Part shown: piece after piece, positions 23,958-37,000 of the stretch | How the letters are laid out: each line of letters opens with the position of its first letter | How positions within the stretch are numbered: the first letter of the stretch is position 1 | Origin: Teratosphaeria epicoccoides | Taxonomy: Eukaryota; Ascomycota; Dothideomycetes; Mycosphaerellales; Teratosphaeriaceae | Length of the DNA: 64,000 nucleotides | Assembly: GCA_021401465.1 (NCBI GenBank) | Contig: JADDMT010000062.1 | Span: forward strand, 62,001-126,000 | Direction: 5' to 3' | Made by a program: the position numbers and the translations under genes | Notes under the pieces: model-generated | Told to the model about the DNA's origin: nothing | Database searches by the model: none | The model's input: only the letters and a program-made list of their open reading frames with translations

Positions 23958-26900
23958 ACGCTATGCGCTTCTCTTTATCTACTACGGCTTCTACTACCTA
24001 TAGGAGATCCTTAAGGTTATTAGTAGTAAGGTAGTACTATTTAGAGCAGGATTCTAAATTAACGCGCTAGGTGTTAAGAGCTCTAGCGTAGGTAGTAAGG
24101 GCTCTAAAGCTACTTATAGCGCTTCTAGTAAGGTTAACAATAGTAAGGATTAGCGTTACTTACTACTAAAAGCTTAGTGTCTAGGAGCATGAATGAATAT
24201 AGAGAAAGTGTTAGTCCTTATACATGCTTAGTTTGTATTCTAAGACTAGTACTTTACTACTCCTTGTTGTTATCCTACAAGCATTACGCTATTCTCTCGC
24301 TGCTTTATTATAATCCTGTTAGGCATGTCGCAGATTAATCTCTCTTGTAATAGCATATTCTACTCCTCCTCTACTAACCTAACCTCCTAGTACTTAACAA
24401 TTTACTAATATTGACACTACTCTGTAATGTTACTACTATATTACCCTAACTAAATTAACGCTATTATTACTACCCTTCCTGCTATATTCTGAGACAAAGT
24501 ACCTTAACCCTTACTATTCTGCCCTTATTCCTTCGTCTAATCTACTCTGTATATAGCGACTAGGACCTTACCTTAAAACTCTAGCTAACATCCTCGCTTA
24601 CTATTATAGTAGCGTCTAAGATCCCCTGCTTGTTATTCTTTGCAATAATAAAACACTTGCTTTAATTACTATAGCCTAAACCTTTAATATTGTTAGTCCT
24701 AACTCTACTCCCCTAATAGTACGCTAGTTCCTTGCTATCATTAACTAGCTAGAATGCGGCCTGCAGCTATTACTATACTATGTATAGAAGTAGGAAGAAT
24801 TAATTTTAGAGTACATGCTCCTAACACTAGAGGGCTATATAGGTATAACGTTATAGACAAGGGCATTAGTACTATAGGAGGTATTAGAATGCAGACCAGC
24901 TATGATAAATGCCTTGCTAGCTTACAAGTACGTAACGAGGACAATAAGAGGGACGAGGTAGTAGTAATAATTTAGAGTCTTAGGGCTATTACAGTAAAAA
25001 CAAATTAATACTATAAAGGAAAAGCTAGTATTAGAGGTACTAATTAAGGAGCTCGAGACTCTCGGTGTCCTAGTTAGGCATGACATAGCAAGTAATAAGG
25101 AAAAGGTGTTTTAGATAGCTAGGGAAGCGATTAGGCAGTTAAGGCATAATGCTTAGATTAAGGAGTAGTGTTAGATGTTATTGTAGATTAAGGGCAAGCT
25201 AGTTTTAGATGAGCTCGCAAAATTGACTATGTAGAGGAATAGGCTAGAGTAGGAATACTACGCAATTCTTATGGCTAAGAGGTTTTGTCAGGCAGGTAAT
25301 ATTAGGAAGTATTATAGTAGGACTATTAATATTACTTTGTAGCGTTAGAGGTTAAAATGATTACATGTTACTACGTACATGGTTATAGATCCTCTAGTCG
25401 CATATTCGTAGTTTATAGTATGTCTAGACAACTAGATACTACCTACTACTTACGTACTTATTAACAGGCATAATGTTTGCTATTATCTTTAGACCTAGCC
25501 GACTCTATTTGTACTCTAGTCCTATATTCTCTCTAGACGCTTTACTTTAGTAGCATGAAATTAATTACTTAGACTAGACATAATGCTTTCTCTAACCCCT
25601 ATCTTTAGCAGTAGAAGCCCTTAGGACTATACTAACATAACTCCCTAGGTAAGTTAACTACTCTATTCTTTCTCTTACTTATAAAGATATATACCCTTAC
25701 TATCTAAAGAGAGTCTATTTGTTAGAAGTTAAGGTGTTAATGCTACTCCTTGTTATCATTATGTTAATTAGGAAATAGCTACTAGATTATAAGGAAGTTC
25801 TTTAGAATGCAGAGTTAGCGACTAGGGTAGTAATTAATAATTTGTCAAATTAGGTTTAACCCCTTATACGCTGCTGTTCCCTAACCCTAACGCTAGATGT
25901 GTTCTTTCCTTGCTACCTATCTTATCTTCTCCTATACTGTATCTGTAACTCCTTTGTTACCTTCTGTAACTCCTTTACCTACAATTCTATAGACAATAAG
26001 TAATGTCTCTACTATAGGTCATAGTACTACATAAACGTAATAACATTAAGGGTAAGACTTAGGATAACAATAGCATAGAGTATAAGGGCGGAGATAGTAG
26101 TAAAATCCGTAAAGTCTATAGTAGATTATAGTAAGCTTTAGCCTACTTGCTTTATGTCATTAAGGATAGTAATATATAAAGCTTATATAATTACAAGTCT
26201 AGAGACTACTATGTTTGTTTACTACTAACAGGGTATAGTATTATAGTAGGCATAGCAGGTAATACAGATATAGCGTAGCATAGCGTATAGTATTATGTTA
26301 AACAAAGGACGACATTCTGTAATTGTTAATTATTATGAATATAACAGGCAATTTAGACAGGAGTAGAATAGATTTTCTAGGACAAGGAATCTCTTACTAC
26401 TATGCCTCTTATTACTTAGCTACATTAACAAAATTTGACCTTATACTTATGTCTCCTATGTCTCTCTACTATGTGAACTACGGCTTCTACTAACGCCGAC
26501 TTAATCCTAAGGAAATAGCAAAGGGGCGTTAAGGAGCTACTCTTACTATAAACTACTCTAAGAGTATAAAGAGGAACTACATAGGCGTTACTTCTAAAGC
26601 TTCTAGTATAAGGTACTCTATATTACTATCTTCCTTGTAATTACTATCCCGCCTTCTAGTAACAAAACGCATAATCCGCTAAGTAACGTCAATTTTAATT
26701 AGCTCTTAGCCTACTATTTCCTGCCTTTTAATAACAACTATACTACATAGGTACATCCTCTAATCCTAGTAGTCCTTAAAGTACTACCTGTAACTATAGC
26801 CTACGCTCTTCTAGAATTCGTTATAGAATAGATCGTATACTTACTAATAAAGCGCTAGCTAATAGACTATAATTACAGAGGTTATCTTAAGGATGTTAAC

Positions 26901-27477
26901 GACCTTCTTAGCTATCTCGAGGCTAAGAGGCAGACTTTCTATAGCATGTAAATCATGTAGGAGACTTAGATAAGAGATCTAGATAATTGCATAATAGAGG
27001 CAGATAATGTAGTTATAGTAGAGTACTCTAATATTAAGTAGTAGTTACATTGCAAGGATAATAGCAAGCTCTCCTTATAGCCCTTAACTAAGTATATGCA
27101 TTATATCTAGGACTACCGGATTCTGCAAACGCTATTACTATGATTACTTTACGCTATACCGAACTTTTATAAGAACTTAAATAATGCAGAGTCCCTTTTA
27201 GAGATACCCTTACCTAGCTAGCCTCTACTACGTAAGAACATTAACATTTAGCGCTTCTTGCTATTAGTTAGATTACTGCTTCTAAGTTAGACTACCTTCT
27301 TAGTCATGTTTAGGCTTCTCTTAGTAACGACTAAGAGAGACTATAGTAGTACTAGTACTTGTTAACCTTTAGTCTATCCTCCCTTCTAGTATCTATACTA
27401 GGAAATTCATAGATCCTCCTATTAACTAGCAAGGAATGCAGAAGTCCTAGTTATCTTTATAGACTTACTAATACAGT
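23958..27477. other. Unidentified AT-rich, RIP-degraded DNA with coding-like stretches
   Basis: No LTR or known domain was recognised. At 24754-24975 a 73-codon frame is open. Near 24990-25340, reading through RIP stops gives a helix-rich stretch (Lys/Glu/Leu). At about 26680-27230 another frame has a short coiled-coil-like part. These look like remains of one or two protein-coding transposons or of duplicated genes, but I cannot name them. All three are too mutated to trust in detail. Confidence 0.4.
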
Positions 27478-27828
27478 TGATACTAGGGGGCCATTAGAAC
27501 CGCATGGGTTCTAATGCCCGCCCTTGGCATGCAGTAACCCTGCTACATATAGCAAGGGGGTCCTTCGTACATACGTTAGCTTATATGTCGTCTAAGTAGG
27601 ATCAGTTGTCAACGTAGGACGCCCCTACGTCGCTGACCCTACGGTACCCCTGCGGGGTTAGGCTCAGACATGCTTTCCCTAATTAAGGAGCGTTAGGGGT
27701 TATAAGCACCCTTAGCGCTACCTCTACGATAAGCAGAAAGCAGCGCTGTCTTGTACTTACTAAAAGGTCGGATTACTCTGTCATACTACGAGATATTTCT
27801 ATATTATATAGCATATACATCTATATTA
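27478..27828 (+). repeat. Family A LTR (5' LTR of A3)
   Basis: 351 bp, TGATACTAGGGGG to TATATTA, with a 9-bp deletion after the first bases relative to the other LTRs. The internal region follows directly (gttctactttctccc). Confidence 0.85.
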
Positions 27829-30800
27829 GTTCTACTTTCTCCCCCCTACTTTGCAGTCTAGCAGAGAATACTACGATATGTCTAGAGTACTACGAACTCG
27901 CAACTAACGCGTAGCGAGCGCCATCCTAAGCGCCTGCGATAGCGAAGCTAGCCTAAGTAACTAGCCTGTAGAAGTACCCCCTGCGAGCGACACTACATTA
28001 AGCGACAGTTCCGCTAGAGGCTAATTACGTAGTAGACAAGGTAATAGACCCCCCGTATAGGGACTGCAGCTAACCCTGACTATCGACCTAGCCCTTGTAG
28101 CCATAATTGTCGATTAGGTTACGAACTGCCTTGCGAACTAGAGCTAGAGCCGCACTGCTTCTAGTAGCGACAACAGCGAGGATGACGAAGACGTTACTAT
28201 AAGTAGTACTAATAAACTAGCGGACAAAGAAATCTAGCGAGATTTTATGCTAGGGACCCGCGAAGATAACTTACTAGGAGGCGCAGACTCTCCGCGTGTG
28301 CCTGCGAACCTAGTGCCTGAATTCGGGGCCATAGTAGGCTAACTAGGAGGTAGTCGTAACGCATGTAACCTGAAGCCGTTTAAGGGAGACACCTTGAAGG
28401 AGGCTCGAACTTTCTTGCAGGCATGTAAGGCAGTTTTCGTGCTTAACCTACGCGGATATTCCATGGAGGGCAAACAAGTCGCCTTTAGTGTAATGTAGCT
28501 CGAAGAGGATAAGGAACCTCGTAACAAGTAGCATGAGTAGTATGACCTTATGCGGGTCTATAATAGAACGTATACATAGGCGGACTTTCGCTAGTTCTAT
28601 GTCAACTAGGTTAAGGATCTAGGGAATCGCGCCCTTACTATGTCTGTCGAGTACAAGAAGGCTAAGCAGGGGAAGGGACAAACAACCTCTAGCTTCGCTA
28701 CCTACCTTGCCACGCTTAAGGGACAGATGCTACCCTATACTAAGACGTAATGCGTGCGGCACTTACTCGTCAAACTTAATGACAATCTTCAGAATACAAT
28801 CATGACTTTTCATGAACTTCCGACAACTCGGCAAGACCTCGTGTCCCTTACGACACGTATGGAAATCACCTTGAAGCGAAATAGAAAATCGGGTAGTAAG
28901 GACAATAAGCGTCTAAGCCCTAAGGACCTACTAAAGGGCCGCTATTATAAGCGCCCTAGGGGTCACGTCTAACGCGGTAGTTCATTCTAGAGGAGTAAGC
29001 CCTCTAAGCTAAAAGATAGCAGCGAGAAGCCTCCGAGTAGCTGCTACATCTGTAGAGCGAGGGACTACTAGGCGGCTTGCTATCCTAAACGAAGTAATGG
29101 GAAGAAGGTAAGCAAGGTGTCCGAAACCTCCCTAGAGGGGAGGCGAAAGAAGGACAAGCCCGAGACAACTAAATGGCTACCGCGGGTATCTAAGCTGTCT
29201 GTTACTAATAGTGTAGACTCGTGGCCTGCCTGGCGCCTATCTAGTACGGTCCAAGTTAATAGCTCACTTAAGCTAGTAGACTATATGTTAGATGACCTTG
29301 CGGAGGTTAACGTGATACCCTAGAGGGTAGTCGTACGGCTTAGTTTAAAGCCGATCCTAGGAGCCCTGCTGCCTACTATGAAGTCCTTTTAGGGCGAAGG
29401 CGTAGTAGCTTAAGGCGCGTACAACGTACGCCTCTAACTCGCGGACTCCTCAGGAGAAGTGCGCGAGACTAACGAAGTCTTCTATGCTAAAGACATTCCT
29501 AATAAGGAGCTCCTACTTAGCCGCCCTTAGCGCTACAAGCAGGGAGTTGTTGTTAATAGAGCTACTAACAACTAGTTCTACAGCTCTATAGGCGAAGTTC
29601 CTGCGGTGCAGATACGTGACGCACATAGCTTCTACAAGGACATAAAGAAGGTCTAATGCGTGTATGTAGTGTACATACAGAACATCAAGGAAGACGTTAC
29701 CCTTCTGCCTAAGTTAGAGGAATACGCCGATATTTTCGACGTAGAGGCTGCGGCCTATGCCTAGGCCCTAGACGCGGAACATGCGATTAACCTTAAGGAG
29801 GGTTATAATCCTCTATATTGACCTCTGTACCCTATGTCAGAATCGTAGCTCGAAACACTTCGAGACTACCTCTACAAGGCGCAAAGGAACGCGTGGATCC
29901 GACGAAGTAACAGCAAGGCTAGAGCGTTAGTTATGTTCGTCCTGAAGAAGGATAACACGCTCTACCTATATGTTAACTATAGGGGCCTTAACGTAGTAAC
30001 CTAGAAAAACCGCTGCCCCCTACTACTTATTAGCGAGACGCTTGACCGCCTTAGTCGCGCCGCTATCTTCTTGTCTATTAACTTAAAGGACGCCTACTAC
30101 TAGATACTAATCTAAAAGGGTAACAAGTAGAAGACTACATTCCGAACGTAGTATAGACACTTTAAGTATATAGTGATACTATTTAGCTTAACTAACGTAC
30201 TAGCAACGTTCTAAGCGTATATTAACTAGGCCCTAGCCGGCCTCGTTGACACCTGCTACGTAGTATATTTAGACGATATACTAGTCTACTCTAACTCAAA
30301 GGAGGAGCATATTTGGCATCTAAGGATAGTGCTTAAATAGCTCCGCAAGTTTGCTCTGTACGTAAACCTAAAGAAGTGCTTATTCCTGACAGATAGGATT
30401 AAGTTTCTCGGATACATCATCTCTACGGAAGGAGTCATCATAGATGACTAAAGGGTATCCGCAATCGCGGAGTAGCCGCGGCTAACTACCCTCCGAGAAG
30501 TGCAGGTGTTCCTAGGATTTACTAACTTCTATTGTAGATTCATACGATCCTACTCGAAGATCGTGGCCCCTCTCACAGCCCTCGCAAAGGGTGCGATTCG
30601 AGGAAAGAAGCCAGGGAAGGTGCCTTAGGAGGAGGCTTAGAGTAAGGCTTTCTCTAAACTTAAAGCAGCTTTTTAAACCGCGCCTCTACTTCGGCACTTT
30701 GACCCTGCTACGAAGATCCGGATAGAGACTAATGCTTCCATTCGTAATAGCCGCAATTATATCGCTGCTCTAGTCGCACGAAGGTAGTACGCGATAGTAC

Positions 30801-31497
30801 CTAATTGCCTTCTAGTCGCGGAAGATGCAGGGCGCTAAGCTTAACTATAAGACTTACGACTAAGAGCTTTTAGCTATTGTTAACAGCTTCAAGGAGTACT
30901 AACACTACCTTAAAGGCGCAGCGTACCCTATTAAGGTGCTTACTAACCATAACAACCTTCGCGGCTTTATGGGCATGAAGTAGCTAAGTAGTTAGCAAGC
31001 AAGGTAGGCGACTTTCCTCGCTAGCTTTAACTTCGTTATCTAGCATCGTTCTAGAAAGACAAATCCGGCTGACAGTCCTTCGCGACGACTAGAGTACGAC
31101 ACTAGGGAGGAGGGTAACTAATAGCTTCTCCCTACACTGCAAACGAAGCTTGTAGTTTAGGGCGGCGATCTGTCGTTAGCTCCTCTTGTAGGTCAACTGC
31201 GGGTCTAATAGGGCCTCACGGCCTCTGCTAGTAACGAACCCTCTTATCTAGCAGTTATAGCGACTATGTCTAGCTCGATCCATGCGGTAGTTAACTAGCT
31301 TACATGTAGTAAGCATGTAATGTCTAAAGAACCCTTTAAAGAAGTCTCGAGACTTATTTAGCAGTTACAAGAGCAAGAACCGGAGTTAATTAATAAGGGT
31401 ATAGCTCTCTAGGACACTACAGGCGGTCTGAAGTACTAGACCAAGTCAGGCGACTTGTAGTACTTTGATAATAGGCTCTACGTACCTGCTAACTACG
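27829..31497 (+). pseudogene. Family A gag-pol pseudogene, copy A3
   Basis: Gag capsid-like domain at about 28340-28900, with a 72-codon open piece at 28754-28972. The zinc knuckle at 29042-29080 (CYIC..., with the ligand His and one Cys changed) lies in the same frame. A further open piece at 29117-29323 leads into the protease region, RT with an intact YLDD box (30266-30277), RNase H and early integrase. All these parts share one reading frame, so gag and pol were probably one polyprotein in this family. RIP has introduced many TAG/TAA codons. Confidence 0.8.
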
Positions 31498-34172
31498 TAG
31501 CCTAGAAAGCATAGTATAGGCAAAAATTAAGCGTAGCGGTTACAGGTAATTTGTGTATATAGTAGCAGTTCTTTTAATAATAGCGAGAGTCTATTATAAC
31601 GCTACTAGTTTAATCATTAATATCAGGGGTATGTTCTGCAAACTAGGGACGCCCTAGTACTAAGTCGTACTATAAGGGCGCTTCGAACGCATGCATTAAT
31701 CCCTTGCGCTTGCTAATTAATGTTTCAAACACGGCTATATAGGTTATACGGGAGAGGATAGCACTACTATCACCGAGCTTAACTACTTAGGATTATGCTA
31801 AAGGAAACATGGCGAGGTTATGTTTACGTGCAAATTTAGGGTAAACGAATTAGGAGTTTAAGCCGTTGTCAAGGTAGGTAGTAGCTACTACCCCTTCATT
31901 AATTCTAGTTTATATAAGTACATAGGGCATTACTATAGGTTCTCTATGATTAGATGACTCCGCTAATGCTAATGACAGCTATAATTTGTTCTCTTCATGC
32001 TTGCTACTACTTGTCGTACTTAAGTAGCAGCGTTAGCTTTTAAAGCCTAGTTATCTAGCATAGCAGCCTCTATGCTTAGGTAGTTGTTACAGAGGACCGC
32101 CGTTATATTACCTAATGCTTTTGCTACTAGGCACTTGTCTATGTCGCGAGACGTGTAGCCCTTCTTATAGTAGCGATAACAACGACCCTCGGCTATAAGG
32201 ACCGCACGGTTAGCGTTAGTAAGGCAACTAAGGTTATAGTACTATAGTAGTAACATAGCGTTCCCTCCTGTAGGCGTACTTGGCGCTATAGTGTTTAGCG
32301 GCGCACTTGTAGTAGGGATGCGTGATAGTGCTATATAGGGGCGTAAGGCCTATGTAGCGGGGTTTAGCACTACTAGCGTGCAGAAGCGCTAGGTACTAGC
32401 GCCGCTATTTCCTGTCGTTACGGCTAGCGTACTCGCCCTGCTAGTGCTTAGGGGGTTGTTCTTATTACGCTTAGCTGTCTGCTTGAACTCAAGCTTAAGG
32501 TAACGGCAGCGATCGACGAAGGCCTTAGGATCTGCTACTATCTTAGTCCTCCCTATGCTAGTCTTAACTTAGGGAACATAGTTGACTACAAGTTGCTTCT
32601 AGTACATTGTACTATCCTTGACAATTACAGCGTATTTCCTATTAATCTTCTCCTAGAGGTAAAAGAGCTAAGTCGCTAGTAGGACCTAGCTAGCGTGCTG
32701 TAGATAGCGCTAGAACTTGCTGTAGAAGACAGAGAATATGTCCGTGCCTTGTTATAGGTAGAAGAGCTTAGACTAAGCATCTGCCTTAGTGTTAGTGTTA
32801 CTAAACTACATGTATAGTTCTTCGATTATCTCTTCTACTAATAAGAAGGGGTCTAGACAGGGCTTAGCCCTAGTAACGACAGTACGCGTGCATTAACGTA
32901 GTTATATGCAAAGCTAGTTAGGCGGGACTATATGAACTGAAGGCCTACATTAAGTAAATTAAACGTCATGCAGTTAAGCTTCTACGCTAAGTCAGAGAGC
33001 TATAGGTAGAACTCTATAGCATTAGTTCCTGTCTTTAGCTTACTGTTGTTACCTTCAAACTTCTTAGGCATAATAACACTGCAGTTAGTCTTAACGGACT
33101 TAATCTAGTTTGGATTAATCTTAACTACGCTCTAGGAGAAGGTTAGCTCTAGGGATAGTAAAGAGGATCGGCTACTACTACTAGTGCTTGTTAGGGGTAG
33201 GGGCTTTACTATAGCGGCGGCTTGTGCTTACGCTAAGTCTGCCTTTAGCTTCGTGATCTTGTCTTTTAGCTCGGAATTAACGGTGTCGCCCTTGTAAAGG
33301 GTAGTCTTATTCTCGTTTATAGTTGCCAAGGTAGCCTCAAGCTCCTTGATCTTAGCCGCATGCTCCTAGTTTAGCTTCGTAGCGTTTGCGAGCTATTATT
33401 ACGTATGTGCTTAAGTTTCCGGTAATTCGGATGCATGTACCTCTTTTAATGCTTAAGCTAGTAACTTATATCGCTACTACATGTTAGCCTCCTTGCTCTT
33501 GTATACTTCTATAGCTTAGAGCGCTAGGTTAAGCTTAGCGTGAACCTATTAGGCTATGTAGAAGAGGTTAAGCACCTCGTTAAACACTAGCTTAGCATTA
33601 CCCTAAACTACATCTGTAACTACCTCGACTATGTCTAGTAGGACTTCCTGCTCTTTCTTGTTCGTGATAGTAAGGCGGCTCTCGTTACCGGCCTCTATGC
33701 CTGCTTTAACGTCATGCATCTCCTGCTATTTCTTCTGTATATCTTGCTCCTACGGGTTAGCGTACCTATCGTGTGCCTATAGTGTGTGTTCTTACGTCTT
33801 GTCTTCTTCGAGATAAGGAGCCACAGCTTTAGTAAAGAGCTAGGTATTATAGCAAGATGCTAGCTCCCTGTACTTCTTCGCTATACTACGCGAGGTCATA
33901 GGTTTAGTGCTTATAGGTCATGTTAGTACGCTAATATGTCTTGCTTATGTATTAAGGTCGTGTACTTGTTTGTTAATCATAGGGATAGTACACAATAATG
34001 TTAGGGACAAGCTTAATAAGTAACAGAATCGTGTACAAGGTATCTAAGAAGGTGCAGGAGTAGCAGAGAAGTTATAGTCGCTACTAAATAATCCCGTAGA
34101 GCGCGCTGTCTAACTCGTGACTATACGGAGCGCTAAGCGGCGTAAGTCGTGCGGGCAGGGATTTGTGACACT
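31498..34172 (-). mobile_element. Element C1, gag-protease fragment
   Basis: A different retroelement on the minus strand, joined directly to the broken end of A3. It carries a Gag-like protein and the start of a retroviral-type protease, but no RT. Its right end (34172, minus-strand TGTCACAAATCC) resembles the start of an LTR. Only the 5' part of the element is present. Confidence 0.6.
31500..33899 (-). pseudogene. C1 gag-protease pseudogene
   Basis: From ATG at 33899 leftward: a charged, coiled-coil N-terminal part (to about 33200), a capsid-like middle, and a degenerate zinc knuckle (CYRY.KKGY, about 32135-32186) in which Cys and His codons became Tyr. A protease-like segment follows, with LDNG at 31862-31873 and a LVLGRP block near 31655. 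The zinc knuckle followed by an aspartic protease fits the gag-pol order of Gypsy elements. RIP stops in every part. Confidence 0.6.
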
Positions 34173-34207
34173 AGGGTGATATGCCTAGGCTAACTAGCTG
34201 TGACTCC
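33900..34207. other. C1 leader / LTR-like end and junction
   Basis: Between the C1 gag start and the first family B bases at 34208. The part up to 34172 is probably the leader and LTR of C1. The remaining 35 bp match nothing else I can see in the window. Confidence 0.35.
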
Positions 34208-35198
34208 TAGGACCTAGAGCTTGTTACGGTATTACAGGAAGCCTCTCTTGTCAATCTTGTAGTCCCCTGCTTGTAATTTCAGCTTCACTCTAGCTAGTAG
34301 CGTCTAGGAGCCGCTCTTTACTACTTTAACTACTGTCGAGTACAGCTCGTCCTTTTCTACTATAGCTGCCTACAAATCGTTAAGGGTATAGTCCTAGAAA
34401 GGCCCGGTAGGTTCCGGGTTAGAGGGCACAGAGTTAACAAGTAGCAGTTTGTCCTTAACTAAGATAGTAGATAGTATGTAGGTTAAGGTAATTAGTACGC
34501 CGTTACTACTCTTATCCGCTATCTCTAGCTAATTTTTCATAACCTCTAGGTCTACGAACCTCTTAAACCGCAATTCCTTATCTTCTGCTCCTAGCGTGTC
34601 CTGTTCTCGCCTTGACAACGCGTCTAGGACTACTGCCTTAGCGCCTAGGTAATACACTAGGGAGAACTAGAATTACGCGAGAGTCTCATACTACTATATC
34701 TGTCGCTTAGACAGCTGCCGCTTAACTATGAAGTACTCTAGGTTTTTGTAGTCTGTGAGAATTATAGAGGGGCTACACGATTTCAGCTTAGGGCCCTAGA
34801 ACTTAAGGCTAGATATCACGGCTAACATCTCCTTGTCATAGATGTCGTAATTAATCTCCGCTTTGTTAAGCTTCTATGAAAAGAAGCCTACTAGTCTACA
34901 GACTCTGTTACTTTCTTACAGGTAACGTAAACCTACTATAGTTAGTCTCTAAAAAGGTCGGCAGCTCTAGGTTCTATTAAGAAAGGACTAGCGCTAAACA
35001 GAACTTTGCCTTTAGCGCTTCGAACGCAGACTCCTTGCTTTCTCCCTAGGAGAATGGCCTGCCCTTCCCTATGAGCACTATTAACAGCCTAGCCATTTTC
35101 GAGTAGTTTAGGATAAACATCCTGTAGTAGTTAGCAAAGCTAGGGAATCTACAGACTTCCTTCTATGTCCTTAGCTACTCCTAGTTACGCATAGCTTC
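34208..35198 (-). mobile_element. Family B copy B3, piece 1 (integrase start to RT)
   Basis: Minus-strand pol, collinear with 14465-15455 of B2 (start of integrase, RNase H, end of RT). Interrupted at 35198 by D1, with GCTTC (35194-35198) repeated at 41362-41366. RIP-degraded. Confidence 0.85.
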
Positions 35199-35613
35199 TA
35201 TTATAAGTGTCATGGATTAGAGTACTATAGTATAAGTCATAACATATGCACGGAGAAAGGATCTGTCATGTAAGGACAGGTACCTAGATCTGTAGGGTTA
35301 GTCTACAGATCTATAGGCCTACATAGAAGAAAGGATCTGTCACGTAAGGACAGACACCTAGATCTATAGGGATAGTCTACAGATCTACAGACACGAGTCT
35401 AACAGGTCTAGTAACAGATCTAATAGAGCTGTCATACCTCTCTAGTATATAGGAATAGCTTCAGGCTAGGCAGTTAGGAGCTTCGTGCTTAAATCCTACC
35501 TTCTACTCTAGAAGGGACAGTTAGTTACAAGATTGCTATTGTCAATATTCTTTACTACTCTTTAAGTCTAACACCTAATCCCCTTCCTGCTATCGGCATC
35601 TACCCTTATGACA
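35199..35613 (+). repeat. D1 5' LTR with tandem hairpin units
   Basis: 415 bp, beginning TATTATAAGTG (TG to TA by RIP) and ending TTATGACA. Positions about 35252-35396 hold two tandem units of about 72 bp, each containing an inverted repeat based on agatctgtag / ctacagatct. Confidence 0.75.
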
Positions 35614-35672
35614 TTTTGAGCACTACTTCTGAGGAAGTATTAGGGGACTCGTTAAGCGCTTAACATACGCCT

Positions 35673-37000
35673 ATGTCAAGTAGTTCTTTAGCTGTTAGTT
35701 TAACATCTAGCGACAACAGTCAACTAACACTACGAGAACAAGTTGCCGCTATACCTTAAATTACTTAGTAGCTTAAATCCATTCACCTTAGCAAAATAGC
35801 TCTAGCATCTGTTGCAGGTTTGACTACCGGAAACAGACATGGCAATAACGGCTTCAAGATAGGGAGCCCTAGAGAGTTTACAGGAGAACTATCTTAAGTT
35901 AAGATGTTTATCCTCTAATGCTAGTTAGCATTTAACGTAGATATAGAACAATTTACAACACATCATAAACGAATAATGTACATTGTCTCTTACCTAAAGG
36001 GACTAGCGTTCGAGTTTATCTAGCCTTATCTATCGGATTATCTAGACTACGTCAGGAGCGTCGAAGCTAGGAAGATGACGACTAGGGAGATTCTTAACTT
36101 AAACAAGTCTTTGTTTAAGGCATTACGCAAAGCCTTTAGGCTTAGCAACGAATAACAAGAGGCTAAGAGAGCTCTCCTAGGAATCTAGCAGAAGGGTTCT
36201 GCTATTAAGTACTATGCAGACCTTTAGACCCTCTCTGCTTGAGTCGACTAGAATGATAATGCTTTAGCCGCTTAGTTCTATTAGGGACTAAAGGAGACAG
36301 TTAAAGACGAAATTGCCTAAGGAGATTAACTAACGACATTCAAGGAAATAAGCGATCTCGCGATTAGGATCGATAATCGCATCTAGGAATAACAGCAAGA
36401 ACGATAACACGGAAATTACAGGCTAGTACAGGCTAACTACAAGGTCTAACGATTAGCACTAAAATGGCGAAGCGATTACTATAGTCTCTAACTAATAGAG
36501 TTAGATGCGACTAAGGGACGTCTAAAGAACGGGCCCTAAGGGAAGCTACAGAAGGGCTCTCCTACCTAGAATAGTCCGAAGAAGCTATTCGACAAGAATA
36601 ACCTCGAGTGCTATAACTGTAGAAAGAAAGGACACTTTGCTCGCAAATGTTCTGTTAAGAAACAGCGTTATAAACTATAACAGACAGAACAGGTTCGCGC
36701 GACAACATTGGCACCTAAGCAGACAGCTGCTACTACTTAAGTACTAGACTATGCCTTACTTACTTAGACTATGTGCTATGACGACGATTGTTAGATTCAC
36801 ATAAGTGACAAAGATAGTTCTAGATAGTACCCTAGCCGTAACAAGGCATAGTCTATCTGTGCGCTATTAGGTGTACCTTCTAATGCAATAGTCCTAAGAC
36901 AGTAGGAGCTAATAGAAGAAGAAAGTTCTGACGATAACTATAAGCTCGTTAAAGCCGTCATTCCCGATTCTGAGGAAGACGAGAACATAGAAAGATAGGT
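35673..37000 (+). pseudogene. D1 gag pseudogene
   Basis: From ATG at 35673: a capsid-like domain with a FTGELS block (about 35877) and a YLKGLAFEFIQPY-like block (about 35990). A complete CCHC zinc knuckle, CYNCRKKGHFARKC, lies at 36609-36650. Gag packages the element RNA. The gag frame differs from that of protease/RT by one base, as expected where gag and pol are separate frames. Interrupted by TAA/TAG codons. Confidence 0.8.

Larger units (their letters stand above)
27478..31497 (+). mobile_element. Family A chromovirus copy A3, 5' part
   Basis: Contains 5' LTR, gag, protease, RT, RNase H and the start of integrase, collinear with 41819-45850 of A4. It stops abruptly at 31497, where A4 continues with integrase and this copy joins unrelated minus-strand DNA (C1). 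The 3' half is not seen elsewhere in the window. Confidence 0.9.

Noticed and set aside
23795..24034. Leu/Val-rich 79-residue frame
   Set aside because: It is the translation of a 12-bp minisatellite followed by unrelated DNA.
28339..28527. Minus-strand frames of 62 residues at 28339-28527 and 42689-42877
   Set aside because: They lie opposite the Gag capsid-like domain, which is in the plus-strand frame of the polyprotein.
35252..35396. CRISPR-like direct repeats
   Set aside because: Only two long tandem units with no spacers, inside an LTR of a eukaryotic element.
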